Source: Thermoanaerobaculia bacterium
GTDB taxonomy: Bacteria; Acidobacteriota; Thermoanaerobaculia; Multivoradales; JAHEKO01
Length of the DNA stretch: 64,000 bases
Assembly: GCA_947259925.1 (NCBI GenBank)
Contig: CAMYOG010000004.1
Span: forward strand, 1 to 64,000
Direction: 5' to 3'
The position numbers and the translations under genes are program-made. The notes under the pieces were generated by a model that saw only the letters and a program-made list of their open reading frames with translations, searched no databases and had not been told where the DNA came from. How positions within the stretch are numbered: position 1 is the first letter of the stretch; each line of letters begins with the position of its first letter. Below, piece by piece: positions 35,152 through 44,330 of the stretch.

Positions 35152-36372
35152 CTAGGAAGAGTCCGATTCCGAGTCGGTGTCCCCATCGCTGTCACCGTCC
35201 GAGTCGTCGTCCGAGTCGCCGTCGGTGTCGGTGTCCTCGTCGGAATCGACATCGCTGTCGGCGTCGGTGTCCTCGTCGGCGTCGGTGTCACCGTCCGAGT
35301 CCTCGTCGCTGTCGCCGTCGGTGTCGGCATCGGTGTCGCCGTCCGAGTCGACGTCGCTGTCACCGTCCGTATCGGCATCGGTGTCGGAATCGTCGTCGGA
35401 CTCCGTCTCCCGGAAGCGGAAGTTCCTGCCCTTGAACTCGACCAGCAAGGCGTTACCGGCCGGGTCGAGGAGGAAGCTCTCGGCCGGATCGATCTCGATT
35501 CTCGACCTGGTGCCCAGCGGCACGTCCGAGCGGGTCGGAATCTTGAGCGAGATCAGGGAGCCGGGCACGAGGTTCAGATCGTTGCGCGGAGAGTTGAAGG
35601 TGACCAGCAGCCGCCCGGGGACCGAGCGGTTCACGCGGAATCGCCGCGAGCCCTGCTTACGGGACATCTTGACCTTGACCCGGCGCGCCGCGATCTCCTC
35701 GTCGTAGAGGACCGCGATCTGGCCGCTGCCGATGGCGAACGGCTCGAAGCTCTCGATGCCGGCTTGCTCGAGGCCGCCCGGCCGCACCTTGTGGGTATCC
35801 ACCTCGAGCTTGTACGCGTCCCGGTCTGCTCGAACCTCGAGCTCGCCGTTCCTGGGCTCGACCGCCACCAGTTTCCCGGCCGGGTCGAAGAGCGCGGTGT
35901 TCTTGAGATCGAGTGACAGACCGAACACCTGCCCCGGTCGCAGGTCGCTCCGCAGCTTGAAGTAGAGGACTCCCAGCGGACCGTCGGCGCTGTTGATGGT
36001 GCCGGACTTCGACGAAAACTGGAGCAGGATCGCCTGGCCTTGGCCGGTCGTATCGACCGACGCCGAGCTGATCACGTCCCGCCGGGTCGCGAACACGACC
36101 GAATCCACCAGACTCTCGAACGGTGTATCGACCACGTTGATGGAGCGAGCGGCCGCTCCACCACCCGCAACGAGACAGATCTGTCCCTGTCCGACCGGCC
36201 GCGATGCGTAGGTGCGCACGACGACCGCGACGATGCCGCCCGGCTCGCCGATCGCGTCGTTGACCCGCAGGGCGAGAGCGTCTCTCCCCTGAGCTGCCCC
36301 ACTGAGGGCCAGGCCACCTACCGCCACGACCGCCACCAGGGCGATAACTGCCAGAATGTTCTTGCGACTCAT
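35152..36372 (-). CDS. Exported cohesin-like protein with Ser/Thr-Asp repeat tail
   Basis: A 406-residue secreted protein. Signal peptide (LAVIALVAVVAVGGLALSGAAQG) precedes a first beta domain (~30-165) whose opening, DALALRVNDAIGEPGGIVAVVVRTY, resembles cohesin-type modules. A second beta region (~175-315) has IAVLYDEEI and RFRVNRSVPGRLLVTFNS. Residues 322-406 are almost only Asp alternating with Ser, Thr, Gly, Ala, Glu or Val. Such tails bind calcium and act as stalks in surface proteins, but no sorting motif or terminal helix follows, so the protein probably ends free or is secreted. The start has GGAGG upstream. Confidence 0.7.
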   Translation of the reverse strand: MSRKNILAVIALVAVVAVGGLALSGAAQGRDALALRVNDAIGEPGGIVAVVVRTYASRPVGQGQICLVAGGGAAARSINVVDTPFESLVDSVVFATRRDVISSASVDTTGQGQAILLQFSSKSGTINSADGPLGVLYFKLRSDLRPGQVFGLSLDLKNTALFDPAGKLVAVEPRNGELEVRADRDAYKLEVDTHKVRPGGLEQAGIESFEPFAIGSGQIAVLYDEEIAARRVKVKMSRKQGSRRFRVNRSVPGRLLVTFNSPRNDLNLVPGSLISLKIPTRSDVPLGTRSRIEIDPAESFLLDPAGNALLVEFKGRNFRFRETESDDDSDTDADTDGDSDVDSDGDTDADTDGDSDEDSDGDTDADEDTDADSDVDSDEDTDTDGDSDDDSDGDSDGDTDSESDSS

Positions 36373-36716
36373 GAGCTACGCCTCCGTGTCTTCTCCCCCC
36401 GGGTGTACTGTGCCTGCCGCTTCCGAGTCGGGCGAATCGGCCGGATCATAAGACAAAGCCGCTCGCCAGGTCGACCTCGACGCACTGTAGTCCGACATTC
36501 CTTTCAGCACGGTTGCAGAATCCACAGCCTCGGTGGTCCATCGAGACCACCGATCCTGCGCATTTAGACAGGGGAGACGGGCGATCGGAACAGAAAACTT
36601 CGAAAAAACCCAAAACAGAGGCCTCCCGGGACCGGTCGAGCCCCCCGTCCAGACTGCGAAGCAGACGGATTCCCGCCCTTCTTGTCTGCCTCCTAATTGC
36701 ATATTGTGGCGGCCTC
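36373..36716. other. Intergenic region between divergent genes
   Basis: A 344-base gap between the cohesin-like gene and the EamA gene, which point away from each other, so it should hold both promoters. An 8-bp perfect hairpin (36531-36538 with 36545-36552, 6-base loop) is present without a U run. A frame runs in from 36513 into the EamA gene, but its amino-acid content (Arg/Ser/Pro-rich) does not look like protein. No confident promoter is seen. Confidence 0.5.
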
Positions 36717-37640
36717 ATGCGACCGACCGTCCTGGGAGCCCTGGCCATCTGCTTCTCGGCGGCGCTCTGGGGCTTCGATGGCGTCGCCCTGACCCCTCGT
36801 CTGTACAACCTGGATGTGCTGCAGGTGGTCTTCCTGCTGCACGCGGTGCCGTTTCTCCTGATGCAGCTCTTCCTCTTCCGATCCTACGCGGCCCTGCGTG
36901 CGCTCGCGGTCCGGGAGTGGGTCGATCTCGGCCTGGTAGCACTTACCGGAGGCGTCCTCGGTACCTACGCGATCGTCCGAGCTCTCTTTCTGGTCGATTT
37001 CAACCAGTTGAGCGTGGTGGTCCTGCTCCAGAAGCTGCAGCCGGTCTTCGCTCTTCTGCTCGCCGCGCTCCTGCTGGGCGAGCGACTCACCCCCCGGCTG
37101 CTGAGCCGCGCAGCCCTCGCGCTATTGGGCGCCTACCTGCTCACCTTCGGCGCCAGCCTGCCCCAGTTCGGCGGCGGCTCCAGGACCGGCCTGGCGGCGC
37201 TCTGGGCGCTGCTCGCGGCCGGCTCCTACGGCGCCGCCACGGTCCTCGGCAAACGGCTCCTGCACGCCCTCGACTTCAAGCAGGCGACCTTCGGACGCTA
37301 CGGCGTGACCGTGGCGATGACACTGACCCTGCTGCTGCTGACTCGCGGCGGCCTCTCCCTCTCCGAGGTGACCGGGGCCAATTGGGTCGTGATCCTGATC
37401 ATCGGCGCGACCACCGGCAGCGGCGCCCTCTTCCTCTACTACTTCGGGCTGACCCGGGTACGGGCCGGGATCTCCGCGATCTGCGAGATGTGTCTGCCGC
37501 TGAGCGCGATCCTCTTCGACTTCCTGCTCAACGACTCGGTGCTCGGGCCGTGGCAGTGGCTGGGGGCCGCGATTCTGCTGACCGCGATCACCCTGGTGAC
37601 CCTCCATCCCGGCCCCCGCTCAGCTCCCCAGCCGGCCTGA
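36717..37640 (+). CDS. EamA/DMT-superfamily transporter
   Basis: A 307-residue ten-helix membrane protein of the drug/metabolite transporter superfamily. Two EamA repeats are visible, the first ending in LQPVFALLLAALLLGERLTPRLL and the second in CLPLSAILFDFLLNDSVLGPWQWLGAAILL. These match the paired signature P-[VL]-[FS]-A-x-L-x-x-x-x-x-x-G-E seen in this family, with Asn-Asp instead of Gly-Glu in the second. The ATG at 36717 begins directly before TM1. The longer in-frame extension upstream is judged non-coding. Likely an exporter of a small metabolite; substrate unknown. Confidence 0.88.
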   Translation: MRPTVLGALAICFSAALWGFDGVALTPRLYNLDVLQVVFLLHAVPFLLMQLFLFRSYAALRALAVREWVDLGLVALTGGVLGTYAIVRALFLVDFNQLSVVVLLQKLQPVFALLLAALLLGERLTPRLLSRAALALLGAYLLTFGASLPQFGGGSRTGLAALWALLAAGSYGAATVLGKRLLHALDFKQATFGRYGVTVAMTLTLLLLTRGGLSLSEVTGANWVVILIIGATTGSGALFLYYFGLTRVRAGISAICEMCLPLSAILFDFLLNDSVLGPWQWLGAAILLTAITLVTLHPGPRSAPQPA

Positions 37641-37753
37641 TCCCGCGTAACGCCAGGCCGTAGGATCGGTGTGATAAGAATCCAAGGCCGCGACAGTTTG
37701 AAGCGATGCGCTCAGGTCCTCCTGGAGAGCCTCGAGAAAGGAGCCGGACGGCG

Positions 37754-38221
<468 letters not shown>

Positions 38222-38222
38222 G

Positions 38223-40580
38223 ATGGGGAGCGTCATCGGAACCTCCGTCAAGCGTCGTGAAGACCCCGACCTGATCACCGGCAAGGGGAAGTTCACCGAC
38301 GATCTGGCCCTGCCGGGCATGCTGCACGCCTCGATCGTGCGCAGCCCCCATGCTCACGCCCGGATCCGGAGCGTCGACACGAGTCGCGCCGCGGCCGCGG
38401 CCGGAGTGGTCGCCGTCTACACCGGCCAGGACATCGCCGACAGCGAGGCGGGCGGAGTGGTCCCGGTCGGCTGGCTGCTGCCGAACCTGAAGACGCCGGC
38501 ACATCCGATCCTGGCGGTCGACACCGTGCGCTATGTCGGCGACGGCATCGCCGTCGTGGTGGCGGAGGGTCGCTACCAGGCGCGCGACGCGGCGGAGCTG
38601 GTCGCGGTCGACTACGAACCGCTCGATGCGGCGGTCGACGCCAAGGGCGCCACCGCCGAGGGCCAGCCGCAGGTTCACGAGGAGGCACCCGGCAACGTCG
38701 CCTTCGATTGGGACCTGGGCGACAAGACGGCCGTGGACGCTGCGTTCGAAGGCGCGGCCCACGTCGCCTCGATCGATCTGCGCAACAGCCGGATCGTGCC
38801 GTTCGCGATCGAGCCGCGCGCCGCGCTGGCGAGCTACGACCCGGAGAAGGGGCTCACCCTGCGCATGACCTCGCAGAACCCCCACGTCCACCGGCTGCTG
38901 ATGTCGCTCGCGTCGATCGACCTGCCGGAGCACAAGATCCGGGTGATCGCGCCCGAGGTGGGCGGTGGCTTCGGCTCCAAGATCCACCACTACCCCGACG
39001 AAGCGATCGCCTCCTGGTGCGCTATGCGGATCGGCCGACCGGTCAAGTGGACGGCGACACGGTCCGAGACCAACATGACCGACGCCCACGGCCGCGATCA
39101 CGTCACTCACGCCGAGATGGCGCTCGACGGCGACGGCAAGATCCTCGGCTTCCGGGTCGAGACCTACGCCGCGATGGGCGCCTACCTGTCGACCTTCGCG
39201 CCGTGCGTGCCGACCTATCTGCACGGCACCCTGATGTCCGGTCAGTACGACATGCCGGCGATTCACATCCGGGTGATCGGCACGTTCACCAACACGGCGC
39301 CAGTCGACGCGGTACGCGGTGCCGGCCGACCCGAAGCCACGTTCCTGATCGAGCGCCTGATGGACCTGGCGGCGCTCGAAACCGGTCTCGATCCGACCGA
39401 GGTCCGGCGCCGCAACTTCGTGCCGGCCGATGCATTTCCCTACCAGACGCAGGTCGCCCTCGCCTACGACAGCGGCGACTACGAGACCGCGCTCGACAAG
39501 GCGCTCGACAAAGCCGGCTACGCCGAGCTGCGCGCCGAGCAGCAGAAGCGCCGCGACGCCGGCGACTCGAAGCTCCTCGGTATCGGTGTCTGCGCCTACA
39601 TCGAGGCCTGCGGTATCGCGCCCTCGGCGGTCGTCGGCGCGCTGGGCGCGCAGGCGGGTCTGTACGAGAGCGCCAAGGTGCGGGTCCATCCGACCGGTAC
39701 GGTCACCGTCTTCTCAGGCTCGTCGGCGCACGGGCAGGGGCATCTGACCACCTTCGCGCAGATCGTCTCCGACCGGCTCGGCGTGCCGCTCGAGAACGTC
39801 GACGTGGTCGAGGGCGATACCGGCGAGATCCCGTTCGGCATGGGCACCTACGGCAGCCGCAGCGCCGCGGTCGGCGGCAGCGCCATCGCCAAGAGCCTCG
39901 ACAAGATCATCGCCAAGGGCGCCAAGATCGCCGCCCACCTGCTCGAGGCATCGGAATCCGATCTCGAGTTCGCCGACAACGCCTGGTCGGTCAAGGGGTC
40001 GCCCGACAAGAGCGTCGCCTGGGGTGACGTCTGTCTGCAAGCGTATCTGGCACACAACATCCCCGAGGGGATCGAGCCGGGCCTCGAGGAGACCACCTTC
40101 TACGACCCGGCCAACTTCACCTATCCGTTCGGCACCCACATCGGAGTGGTCGAGGTCGACTCCGAGACCGGCGAGGTCGAGATCCTGCGCTACATCGCGG
40201 TCGACGACTGCGGCGAGCAGATCAACCCGATGATCGTCGAAGGCCAGGTGCACGGCGGCATCGCGTACGGCGTCGGCCAGGCGCTGTGGGAGGAAGCGGT
40301 CTACGACGACCATGGTCAGCTCTTGACCAGCACGCTGCTCGACTACGCGCTGCCCAAGGCGCACCAGCTGCCGTCGTTCGAGCTCGACCACACGATCACG
40401 CCCTGTCCTCACAATCCGCTCGGCGTCAAAGGGATCGGCGAGGCGGGCACGATCGCCTCGCCGGCCACCATCACCAACGCGGTGATCGACGCTCTCGCAC
40501 CGTACGGCGTCAGACACCTGGACATGCCGCTCGAGCCCGAGAAGCTCTGGCGGGCCATGCACAGCGGGGAGGACGCCTGA
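38223..40580 (+). CDS. Molybdo-hydroxylase large subunit (CoxL-like)
   Basis: A 785-residue molybdopterin-binding catalytic subunit. Substrate-pocket segment [17 protein letters not shown] and the catalytic glutamate motif [15 protein letters not shown] are visible, as are [17 protein letters not shown] and the MoCo-binding [15 protein letters not shown]. True form-I CO dehydrogenase has an AYxCSFR active-site loop with the Cu-binding Cys. Here the loop is VRGAGR, so this is a form-II-like hydroxylase and need not oxidise CO; aldehydes, purines or aromatic heterocycles are alternatives. It begins one base after the CoxS stop codon. Confidence 0.92.
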   Translation: MGSVIGTSVKRREDPDLITGKGKFTDDLALPGMLHASIVRSPHAHARIRSVDTSRAAAAAGVVAVYTGQDIADSEAGGVVPVGWLLPNLKTPAHPILAVDTVRYVGDGIAVVVAEGRYQARDAAELVAVDYEPLDAAVDAKGATAEGQPQVHEEAPGNVAFDWDLGDKTAVDAAFEGAAHVASIDLRNSRIVPFAIEPRAALASYDPEKGLTLRMTSQNPHVHRLLMSLASIDLPEHKIRVIAPEVGGGFGSKIHHYPDEAIASWCAMRIGRPVKWTATRSETNMTDAHGRDHVTHAEMALDGDGKILGFRVETYAAMGAYLSTFAPCVPTYLHGTLMSGQYDMPAIHIRVIGTFTNTAPVDAVRGAGRPEATFLIERLMDLAALETGLDPTEVRRRNFVPADAFPYQTQVALAYDSGDYETALDKALDKAGYAELRAEQQKRRDAGDSKLLGIGVCAYIEACGIAPSAVVGALGAQAGLYESAKVRVHPTGTVTVFSGSSAHGQGHLTTFAQIVSDRLGVPLENVDVVEGDTGEIPFGMGTYGSRSAAVGGSAIAKSLDKIIAKGAKIAAHLLEASESDLEFADNAWSVKGSPDKSVAWGDVCLQAYLAHNIPEGIEPGLEETTFYDPANFTYPFGTHIGVVEVDSETGEVEILRYIAVDDCGEQINPMIVEGQVHGGIAYGVGQALWEEAVYDDHGQLLTSTLLDYALPKAHQLPSFELDHTITPCPHNPLGVKGIGEAGTIASPATITNAVIDALAPYGVRHLDMPLEPEKLWRAMHSGEDA

Positions 40581-41437
40581 TGTACCCGGCAGACTTCGAC
40601 TACGTTCGAGCCACCAGCGCCCAGGAGGCGGTCGATCTCCTGGCCCAGAACGCCGATTCGGTGCTGCTCGCCGGCGGCCATAGCCTGATCCCGATGCTCA
40701 AGCTGCGTCTCACCCATCCGGCCAGGCTGATCGACATCGGCCGGGTCGACGAGATCCGGGGCGTCTGCGAGAAGGACAGCACGCTGCGCGTCGGCTCGCT
40801 CACCACCCACAACGAGATCGCCTCCTCGGAGATCGTGCAGAGCCAGTGCCGGTTCCTCGCCGAGGCCGCCGGCAAGATCGGTGATCCCCAGGTGCGCAAC
40901 AAGGGGACGATCGGCGGCAACATCGCGCACGCCGATCCCGCTTCGGATCTGCCGGCGGTGCTGGTCGCGGTCGGCGCGACCGTGCATCTGCTCGGTCCGG
41001 ACGGCAACCGATCGATCGCCGCCGGCGACTTCTTCACCGGCCTGTTGACCACCGCCAAGGCTCCCGGCGAGATCATCACCGAGATCGAGATCCCGGCGTG
41101 CTGCGAGGAGGGCTTCGGCTGCGCCTACCTGAAGGTCGAGCACCCTGCTTCGGGGTACGCCGTCTGCGGCGCCGCGGCGCGGGTGAAGATGGACGGCGGC
41201 ACCTGCGCGGCGGCCAGCCTCGCCTTCAACGGCGTGACACCAGTCGTCTTCAACGCCTGGTCGGACGGCAGTCCGCTCGCCGGAGGTCCGGCCGACGACG
41301 CCGCGATCGACGCCGCGATCGACGAGCTCGCGATCGACGAGCCGATGGGCGACATCCACGCTTCCGGTGAGTACCGGGTGGCGCTGGCACGCGCCTACGG
41401 CAAGCGGGCGCTCAAGGCGGCGCGGGACCGCAGCTAG
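40580..41437 (+). CDS. Molybdo-hydroxylase FAD subunit (CoxM-like)
   Basis: A 285-residue flavoprotein subunit. FAD contacts are visible as LLAGGHSLIPMLKLRL and NKGTIGGNIAHADPASDLPA, and the C-terminal CO_deh_flav_C-type domain spans ~170-285. It overlaps the large-subunit stop by one base (TGATG), completing the S-L-M operon. The subunit passes electrons from the iron-sulphur protein to a quinone or other acceptor. Confidence 0.93.
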   Translation: MYPADFDYVRATSAQEAVDLLAQNADSVLLAGGHSLIPMLKLRLTHPARLIDIGRVDEIRGVCEKDSTLRVGSLTTHNEIASSEIVQSQCRFLAEAAGKIGDPQVRNKGTIGGNIAHADPASDLPAVLVAVGATVHLLGPDGNRSIAAGDFFTGLLTTAKAPGEIITEIEIPACCEEGFGCAYLKVEHPASGYAVCGAAARVKMDGGTCAAASLAFNGVTPVVFNAWSDGSPLAGGPADDAAIDAAIDELAIDEPMGDIHASGEYRVALARAYGKRALKAARDRS

Positions 41438-41443
41438 CGGCCG

Positions 41444-42094
41444 TCATCGGGAAACACCGGTGGTGATGATCGTCGCCACCGGTGCCGCCGCGAGGAGCTC
41501 GTTCAGGAGCTCGTGGGTCTCTTCGGGCCGGATCACGGCCGCCGGAAGATAGGCGATCAGCCACGCGCGCTCGGTGGCCTCTCCGACCTTCACCCGCTCG
41601 CTGCCGGTGATAGGAGCGTCACACGGACCGCGGGCGTCGACCAGCAGCGGCCGGCCTACCAGCCGGAACGGACCCTTGAGCGATTCGTAGCTCTCGCCCT
41701 CCCGTCCAGCTCGCAGCGAGAAGGGGGGCTCGAGCGCCCGCTCGTCCATCACGCAGCAGGGAGCCGGTAGCTCGATCGACAGACAGTTGTTGAGGTCGAC
41801 CAGAGGGTGGATCACCGGCAGCTCGCTCCCTTTGAGCAAGCGACGCAGCAAGGCCTCGGACGAGGGACGGTAGCGCGTCGGATCTGTGCCCGCGGCACGG
41901 AAGAGGCGGCGCAGCTCGGCGACCGCCGGCTCGGTAGCAAGCGTCTCGCTCCGGAAGCGCTCGCGCACTCGCTCGGCGGACTCGGAGCGCAGCTTCGACA
42001 GCGCTTCGGGCTCGGAACCTGTCAACGCCAACAGCGCCCAGAAGAGCGCCCACCCCTCGAGCTGGTGACCGACCTCGAACGGCAGCTCCCGCAC
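41444..42094 (-). CDS. B3/B4 tRNA-binding domain protein
   Basis: A 216-residue stand-alone B3/4-domain protein (COG3382-type), the domain that edits mischarged tRNA in the phenylalanyl-tRNA synthetase beta chain. Recognisable segments: FRAAGTDPTRYRPSSEALLRRLL, LPVIHPLVDLNNCLSIE, and PITGSERVKVGEATERAWLIAYLP. Start is GTG 42094. Free-standing copies are proposed to be trans-editing or amino-acid-binding proteins; the substrate is unknown. It converges on the molybdo-hydroxylase operon with a 6-base gap and is divergent from the DUF1992 gene. Confidence 0.82.
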   Translation of the reverse strand: MRELPFEVGHQLEGWALFWALLALTGSEPEALSKLRSESAERVRERFRSETLATEPAVAELRRLFRAAGTDPTRYRPSSEALLRRLLKGSELPVIHPLVDLNNCLSIELPAPCCVMDERALEPPFSLRAGREGESYESLKGPFRLVGRPLLVDARGPCDAPITGSERVKVGEATERAWLIAYLPAAVIRPEETHELLNELLAAAPVATIITTGVSR

Positions 42095-42151
42095 GCGCTC
42101 ATTCGATCACGCGTCGAGCCAGCGATCCAGTCGCGGTAGGCTCGTCACTGC

Positions 42152-42376
42152 TTGAGTGGATTCCGCCTGACCCGACCAGCCGTCGAGCGCATCGCCGAGA
42201 ATCGGATCCGCGCGGCGATGGCGCGCGGCGAGCTCGACAACCTGCCCGGCGAAGGGAAGCCGATACCGAGCATCGACGAGCCGTACGATCCCCTCTGGTG
42301 GGTCCGCGGCTGGATTCGCCGGGCAAAGCTGGCCGACGCCCTGCAGCTCGGCCACGCCCTCGAGCGGAGACGATGA
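42152..42376 (+). CDS. DUF1992 (DnaJ-C28-like) small protein
   Basis: A 74-residue protein starting at TTG 42152. The domain is recognisable from IAENRIRAAMARGELDNLPGEGKPIP followed by a positively charged tail; the D-N-L-P-G-x-G-K-P string is its hallmark, shared with the human DNAJC28 C-terminal region. Function is not established. It overlaps the ATG of the UGA-containing ArsC-like gene by ATGA (42373-42376), so the two are translationally coupled. That also fixes the start of the selenoprotein candidate. Confidence 0.8.
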   Translation: MSGFRLTRPAVERIAENRIRAAMARGELDNLPGEGKPIPSIDEPYDPLWWVRGWIRRAKLADALQLGHALERRR

Positions 42377-42717
42377 TCGAGCTGATCTGCAAACGTACCT
42401 GAGGTACCTGTCGCAAGGCGGTCGCCTTGCTCGAACAGCGCGGCATTCCCTATCGCTATCGGGAGTACACCCAGGAGCCCCTGTCGGCGCAGGAGGTCCG
42501 GGAGGTCCTGGCCCAACTCGATCTCGAGCCGCGCCAGTTCCTGCGCCGCAACGACCGGGCGTACAAGGAGCTCGGCCTCACCGGCGACGAGCCGCTCGAA
42601 ACGCTGATCGATCACATCGCCGAGCATCCGACGCTCTTGCAGCGTCCGATCGGTCGACTGCGCGGACGCGCGATTCTGGGCCGGCCGCCGGAGCGGCTGC
42701 TGGACCTGCTGAGCTGA
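42373..42717 (+). CDS. Selenoprotein candidate: ArsC/Spx-like protein with UGTC motif
   Basis: Read through an in-frame TGA at 42400-42402, this is a 114-residue ArsC-family thioredoxin-fold protein with start MIELICKRT, then Sec10, then GTCRKAVALLEQRGI. Family members normally have C-x-x-C here (CSKCRKALALL type), so the UGA replaces the first, nucleophilic Cys: U-G-T-C. The rest is intact: PYRYREYTQEPLSAQE, FLRRNDRAYKELGL, LIDHIAEHPTLLQRPI and GRPPERLLDLL. Downstream of TGA lies a hairpin with a GGUC loop at near-identical spacing to the E. coli fdhF SECIS. Conventional annotation would miss residues 1-10 or the whole gene. Likely a thiol-disulphide oxidoreductase; arsenate reduction is not implied. 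Confidence 0.88.
42400..42430 (+). promoter_or_regulatory. Putative bacterial SECIS element (ArsC-like gene)
   Basis: TGA at 42400-42402 is followed 10 bases later by a 7-bp stem (42413-42419 with 42424-42430) closing a GGUC loop at 42420-42423. From memory, the E. coli fdhF SECIS carries a GGUCU apical loop about 18 bases after UGA; here the loop starts 18 bases after. SelB would read the G-U of this loop. Confidence 0.75.
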
Positions 42718-42726
42718 CCGCCGGAC

Positions 42727-43368
42727 TCAGGCTTGCTCGAAGCGCCCGGTCTCGAAGAAGCGAATCGCCTGTCGGATGACCTCGGGGTCGTTCATGACGA
42801 ACGTGTGGCCCCGATGCACCACCAGGAAATCCGACATCCCTTCGATCCTGGCCTCGTCCACGGCCACCTTGCCGTCACTCGGACCGCGGATCAGTCTGGC
42901 GAGAAGGCCGATCCGCGGGCGGTCGCCGGTGATCACACCGAGCTCGAAATCGACCGGCCCGAGCAGGTCCATGATCTTCTGCTGGCCGGCACCCAGCTGC
43001 AGCGCGGCCGGGCCCATGACGCGCTGGAACAGCTCCACGCTACGGAGACGCCGCGCCAACTGACTCCCCTGGTTGGGCGGCGCCAGCATCACGACCCTGC
43101 CCAGGTCTCCGGGCCGCTGGTGCCGGATCAGGTAGCGAGCGACCATGCCGCCCATCGAGTGGGTCAAGAAGTGGATCGTCGCGCCCGGCCGTTCCGGCAG
43201 ACGACGGCGGACATGGCGCGCGAGCTCCTCGATCGAGCCGCTGCGCGACGGATAGTAGATCCCCACCGGATCGTAGCCGGCCCGCCGCAGCTCGCGGCCG
43301 GCGATGTACAGGGACAGGCTCGTCCTTCCCAGACCGTGCAGCAGCACTACGACGTCACCCTCGGGCAT
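42727..43368 (-). CDS. Alpha/beta-hydrolase, lipase-like
   Basis: A 213-residue alpha/beta-hydrolase. Oxyanion segment VVLLHGLGRTSLSL, nucleophile elbow FLTHSMGGMVARYL with Ser71, and late HTFVMNDPEVI offering the catalytic His. The wording is close to EstA/lipase_2-type or PGAP1-like small esterases. Start at ATG 43368 with GGGGAG upstream; the in-frame extension to 43536 overlaps the AhpD-like gene and lacks similarity. It is co-oriented with, and 14 bases after, the UGA-containing AhpD-like gene, so the two are probably one operon. The substrate is likely a lipid or ester. Confidence 0.85.
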   Translation of the reverse strand: MPEGDVVVLLHGLGRTSLSLYIAGRELRRAGYDPVGIYYPSRSGSIEELARHVRRRLPERPGATIHFLTHSMGGMVARYLIRHQRPGDLGRVVMLAPPNQGSQLARRLRSVELFQRVMGPAALQLGAGQQKIMDLLGPVDFELGVITGDRPRIGLLARLIRGPSDGKVAVDEARIEGMSDFLVVHRGHTFVMNDPEVIRQAIRFFETGRFEQA

Positions 43369-43382
43369 CGTACTCCCCGCTC

Positions 43383-43931
43383 TCAAGCGCCCGATCTCTC
43401 GAGCTCGACGCCCAGGCCGTCGGCGATCCGATTCACGAAGGCGAAGTAGCCGACGATGGCGCAGATATCGTGAATCCCGCGGTCTTCGAAGCCGGCCCGG
43501 CGCAGGGCCTCGACGTCCGCGGCGGTCATCTCGCACGGCGTCAGCGTGAGCTTGCGCGCGTAGTCGAGCATGGCGCGATCGGGCGGCTCGAGAGCCGCCT
43601 CCGAGGCGCCGCTGGTCAGGTCCGAGAGGAGTCTCTCCTGCTTCTCGGGGTTCATCTTCTTGGCTGTCAGTAACCGACGGAGGCCCGCTCCGTGATGGAC
43701 GATTCAGTAGTGGCAGGCGTTGACCGCGGAGACCGTGACCGCGAGCATCTCGCGCCGGATGCGGCTGAGCGGACCGGGACCGTACATCAGCTCCCGGTAG
43801 AGATCGTGGTGGAGACGGATCGTCCGACTGTGGACGCCATGGATCCGGATGATGTTGTCGTCGTCGTCGACACGGTCCTCGGGCGGGATCGTCTGGGGCT
43901 CGACGTAGTCGATGTAGGCCATGACCCCCAT
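43383..43931 (-). CDS. Selenoprotein candidate: AhpD-like peroxidase-related protein with CHYU motif
   Basis: Reading through TGA at 43704-43706 gives a 182-residue peroxidase-related protein of the CMD/AhpD superfamily. The active site reads REMLAVTVSAVNACHY, Sec76, then IVHHGAGLRRLL. AhpD enzymes have E...CxxC...H; here Glu, Cys73, Sec76 and His79/80 align exactly, with Sec in place of the second, peroxidatic-type Cys. Both halves otherwise continue in frame and belong to one family (C-terminal part: DRAMLDYARKLTLTPCEM, FEDRGIHDICAIVGYFAFVNRIADGLGV). The start may be ATG 43931 or 43922 (the latter has GGGGG just before it). A SECIS-like hairpin follows the UGA. Likely a thiol peroxidase/reductase. 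Confidence 0.9.
43677..43706 (-). promoter_or_regulatory. Putative bacterial SECIS element (AhpD-like gene)
   Basis: On the minus strand, 10 bases after the UGA (43706-43704) a 6-bp stem (43693-43688 with 43682-43677) closes a CGGGC loop (43687-43683). A G within the first two loop bases and a spacing of about 16 bases to the loop fit the general bacterial SECIS rules as I recall them. The match is weaker than for the ArsC-like gene. Confidence 0.55.
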
Positions 43932-43951
43932 GCTATTCTGCTCGCCCTTCG

Positions 43952-44269
43952 ATGCGCGACGTCCTGGACCAGATCGACCGCTGGCAGAGCGAAGGGAAGT
44001 CGGTCGCCGTCGCCACCGTCGTCAAGGTCTGGGGCTCGGCGCCGCGCCCGCTCGGCTCCAAGATGGTCGTCTCGTCGGACGGCGAGATGGCGGGCTCGGT
44101 CAGCGGCGGCTGTGTCGAAGGCGCGGTCGCCGAGGAGGCTCGGTCGGTGCTCGCGTCGGGCGAGCCCAGGCTGGTCCATTTCGGCGTCTCGGATGATCGC
44201 GCCTGGTCGGTCGGCCTGAGCTGCGGCGGCGAGATCGAGGTCTTCATCGAGGCGTTGCCAACAGGCTGA
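43952..44269 (+). CDS. XdhC/CoxI N-domain protein
   Basis: A 105-residue protein consisting only of the XdhC_CoxI domain: VAVATVVKVWGSAPRPLGSKMVVSSDG and SVSGGCVEGAVAEEA are its signatures. XdhC-family proteins insert or protect sulphurated molybdenum cofactor for xanthine dehydrogenase/CO dehydrogenase enzymes. Full-length XdhC has a Rossmann domain after this part; here the domain ends at a TGA (44267-44269), and the Rossmann part is in the next gene. It is divergent from the AhpD-like gene, with only 20 bases between start codons, and should mature the cox-type hydroxylases in this window. Confidence 0.88.
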   Translation: MRDVLDQIDRWQSEGKSVAVATVVKVWGSAPRPLGSKMVVSSDGEMAGSVSGGCVEGAVAEEARSVLASGEPRLVHFGVSDDRAWSVGLSCGGEIEVFIEALPTG

Positions 44270-44330
44270 GCCATGCCTCACCCCCTCACAAGCGAGTTCC
44301 GGGAGGGCGCGTCCCTCGAGGGCGGTCCGA

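Noticed and set aside
35155-35405. Short-period repeats as a CRISPR or tandem-repeat array
   Set aside because: The period is codon-based and the frame encodes an Asp-alternating tail; there are no spacers.
38223-40580. True CO dehydrogenase (form I)
   Set aside because: The Cu-binding AYxCSFR loop is absent; VRGAGR is present instead. The same holds for the second large subunit (YRGAGR).
42373-42717. Genuine arsenate reductase
   Set aside because: There is no arsenic gene context, and the UGTC motif is of the Spx/YffB-like redox type rather than a single-Cys ArsC with the arsenate-binding arginines.
44267-44269. TGA ending the XdhC N-domain gene as a further selenocysteine codon
   Set aside because: The codons after it (reading to a stop at about 44338) show no XdhC similarity and no cysteine column is involved; it is an ordinary stop.
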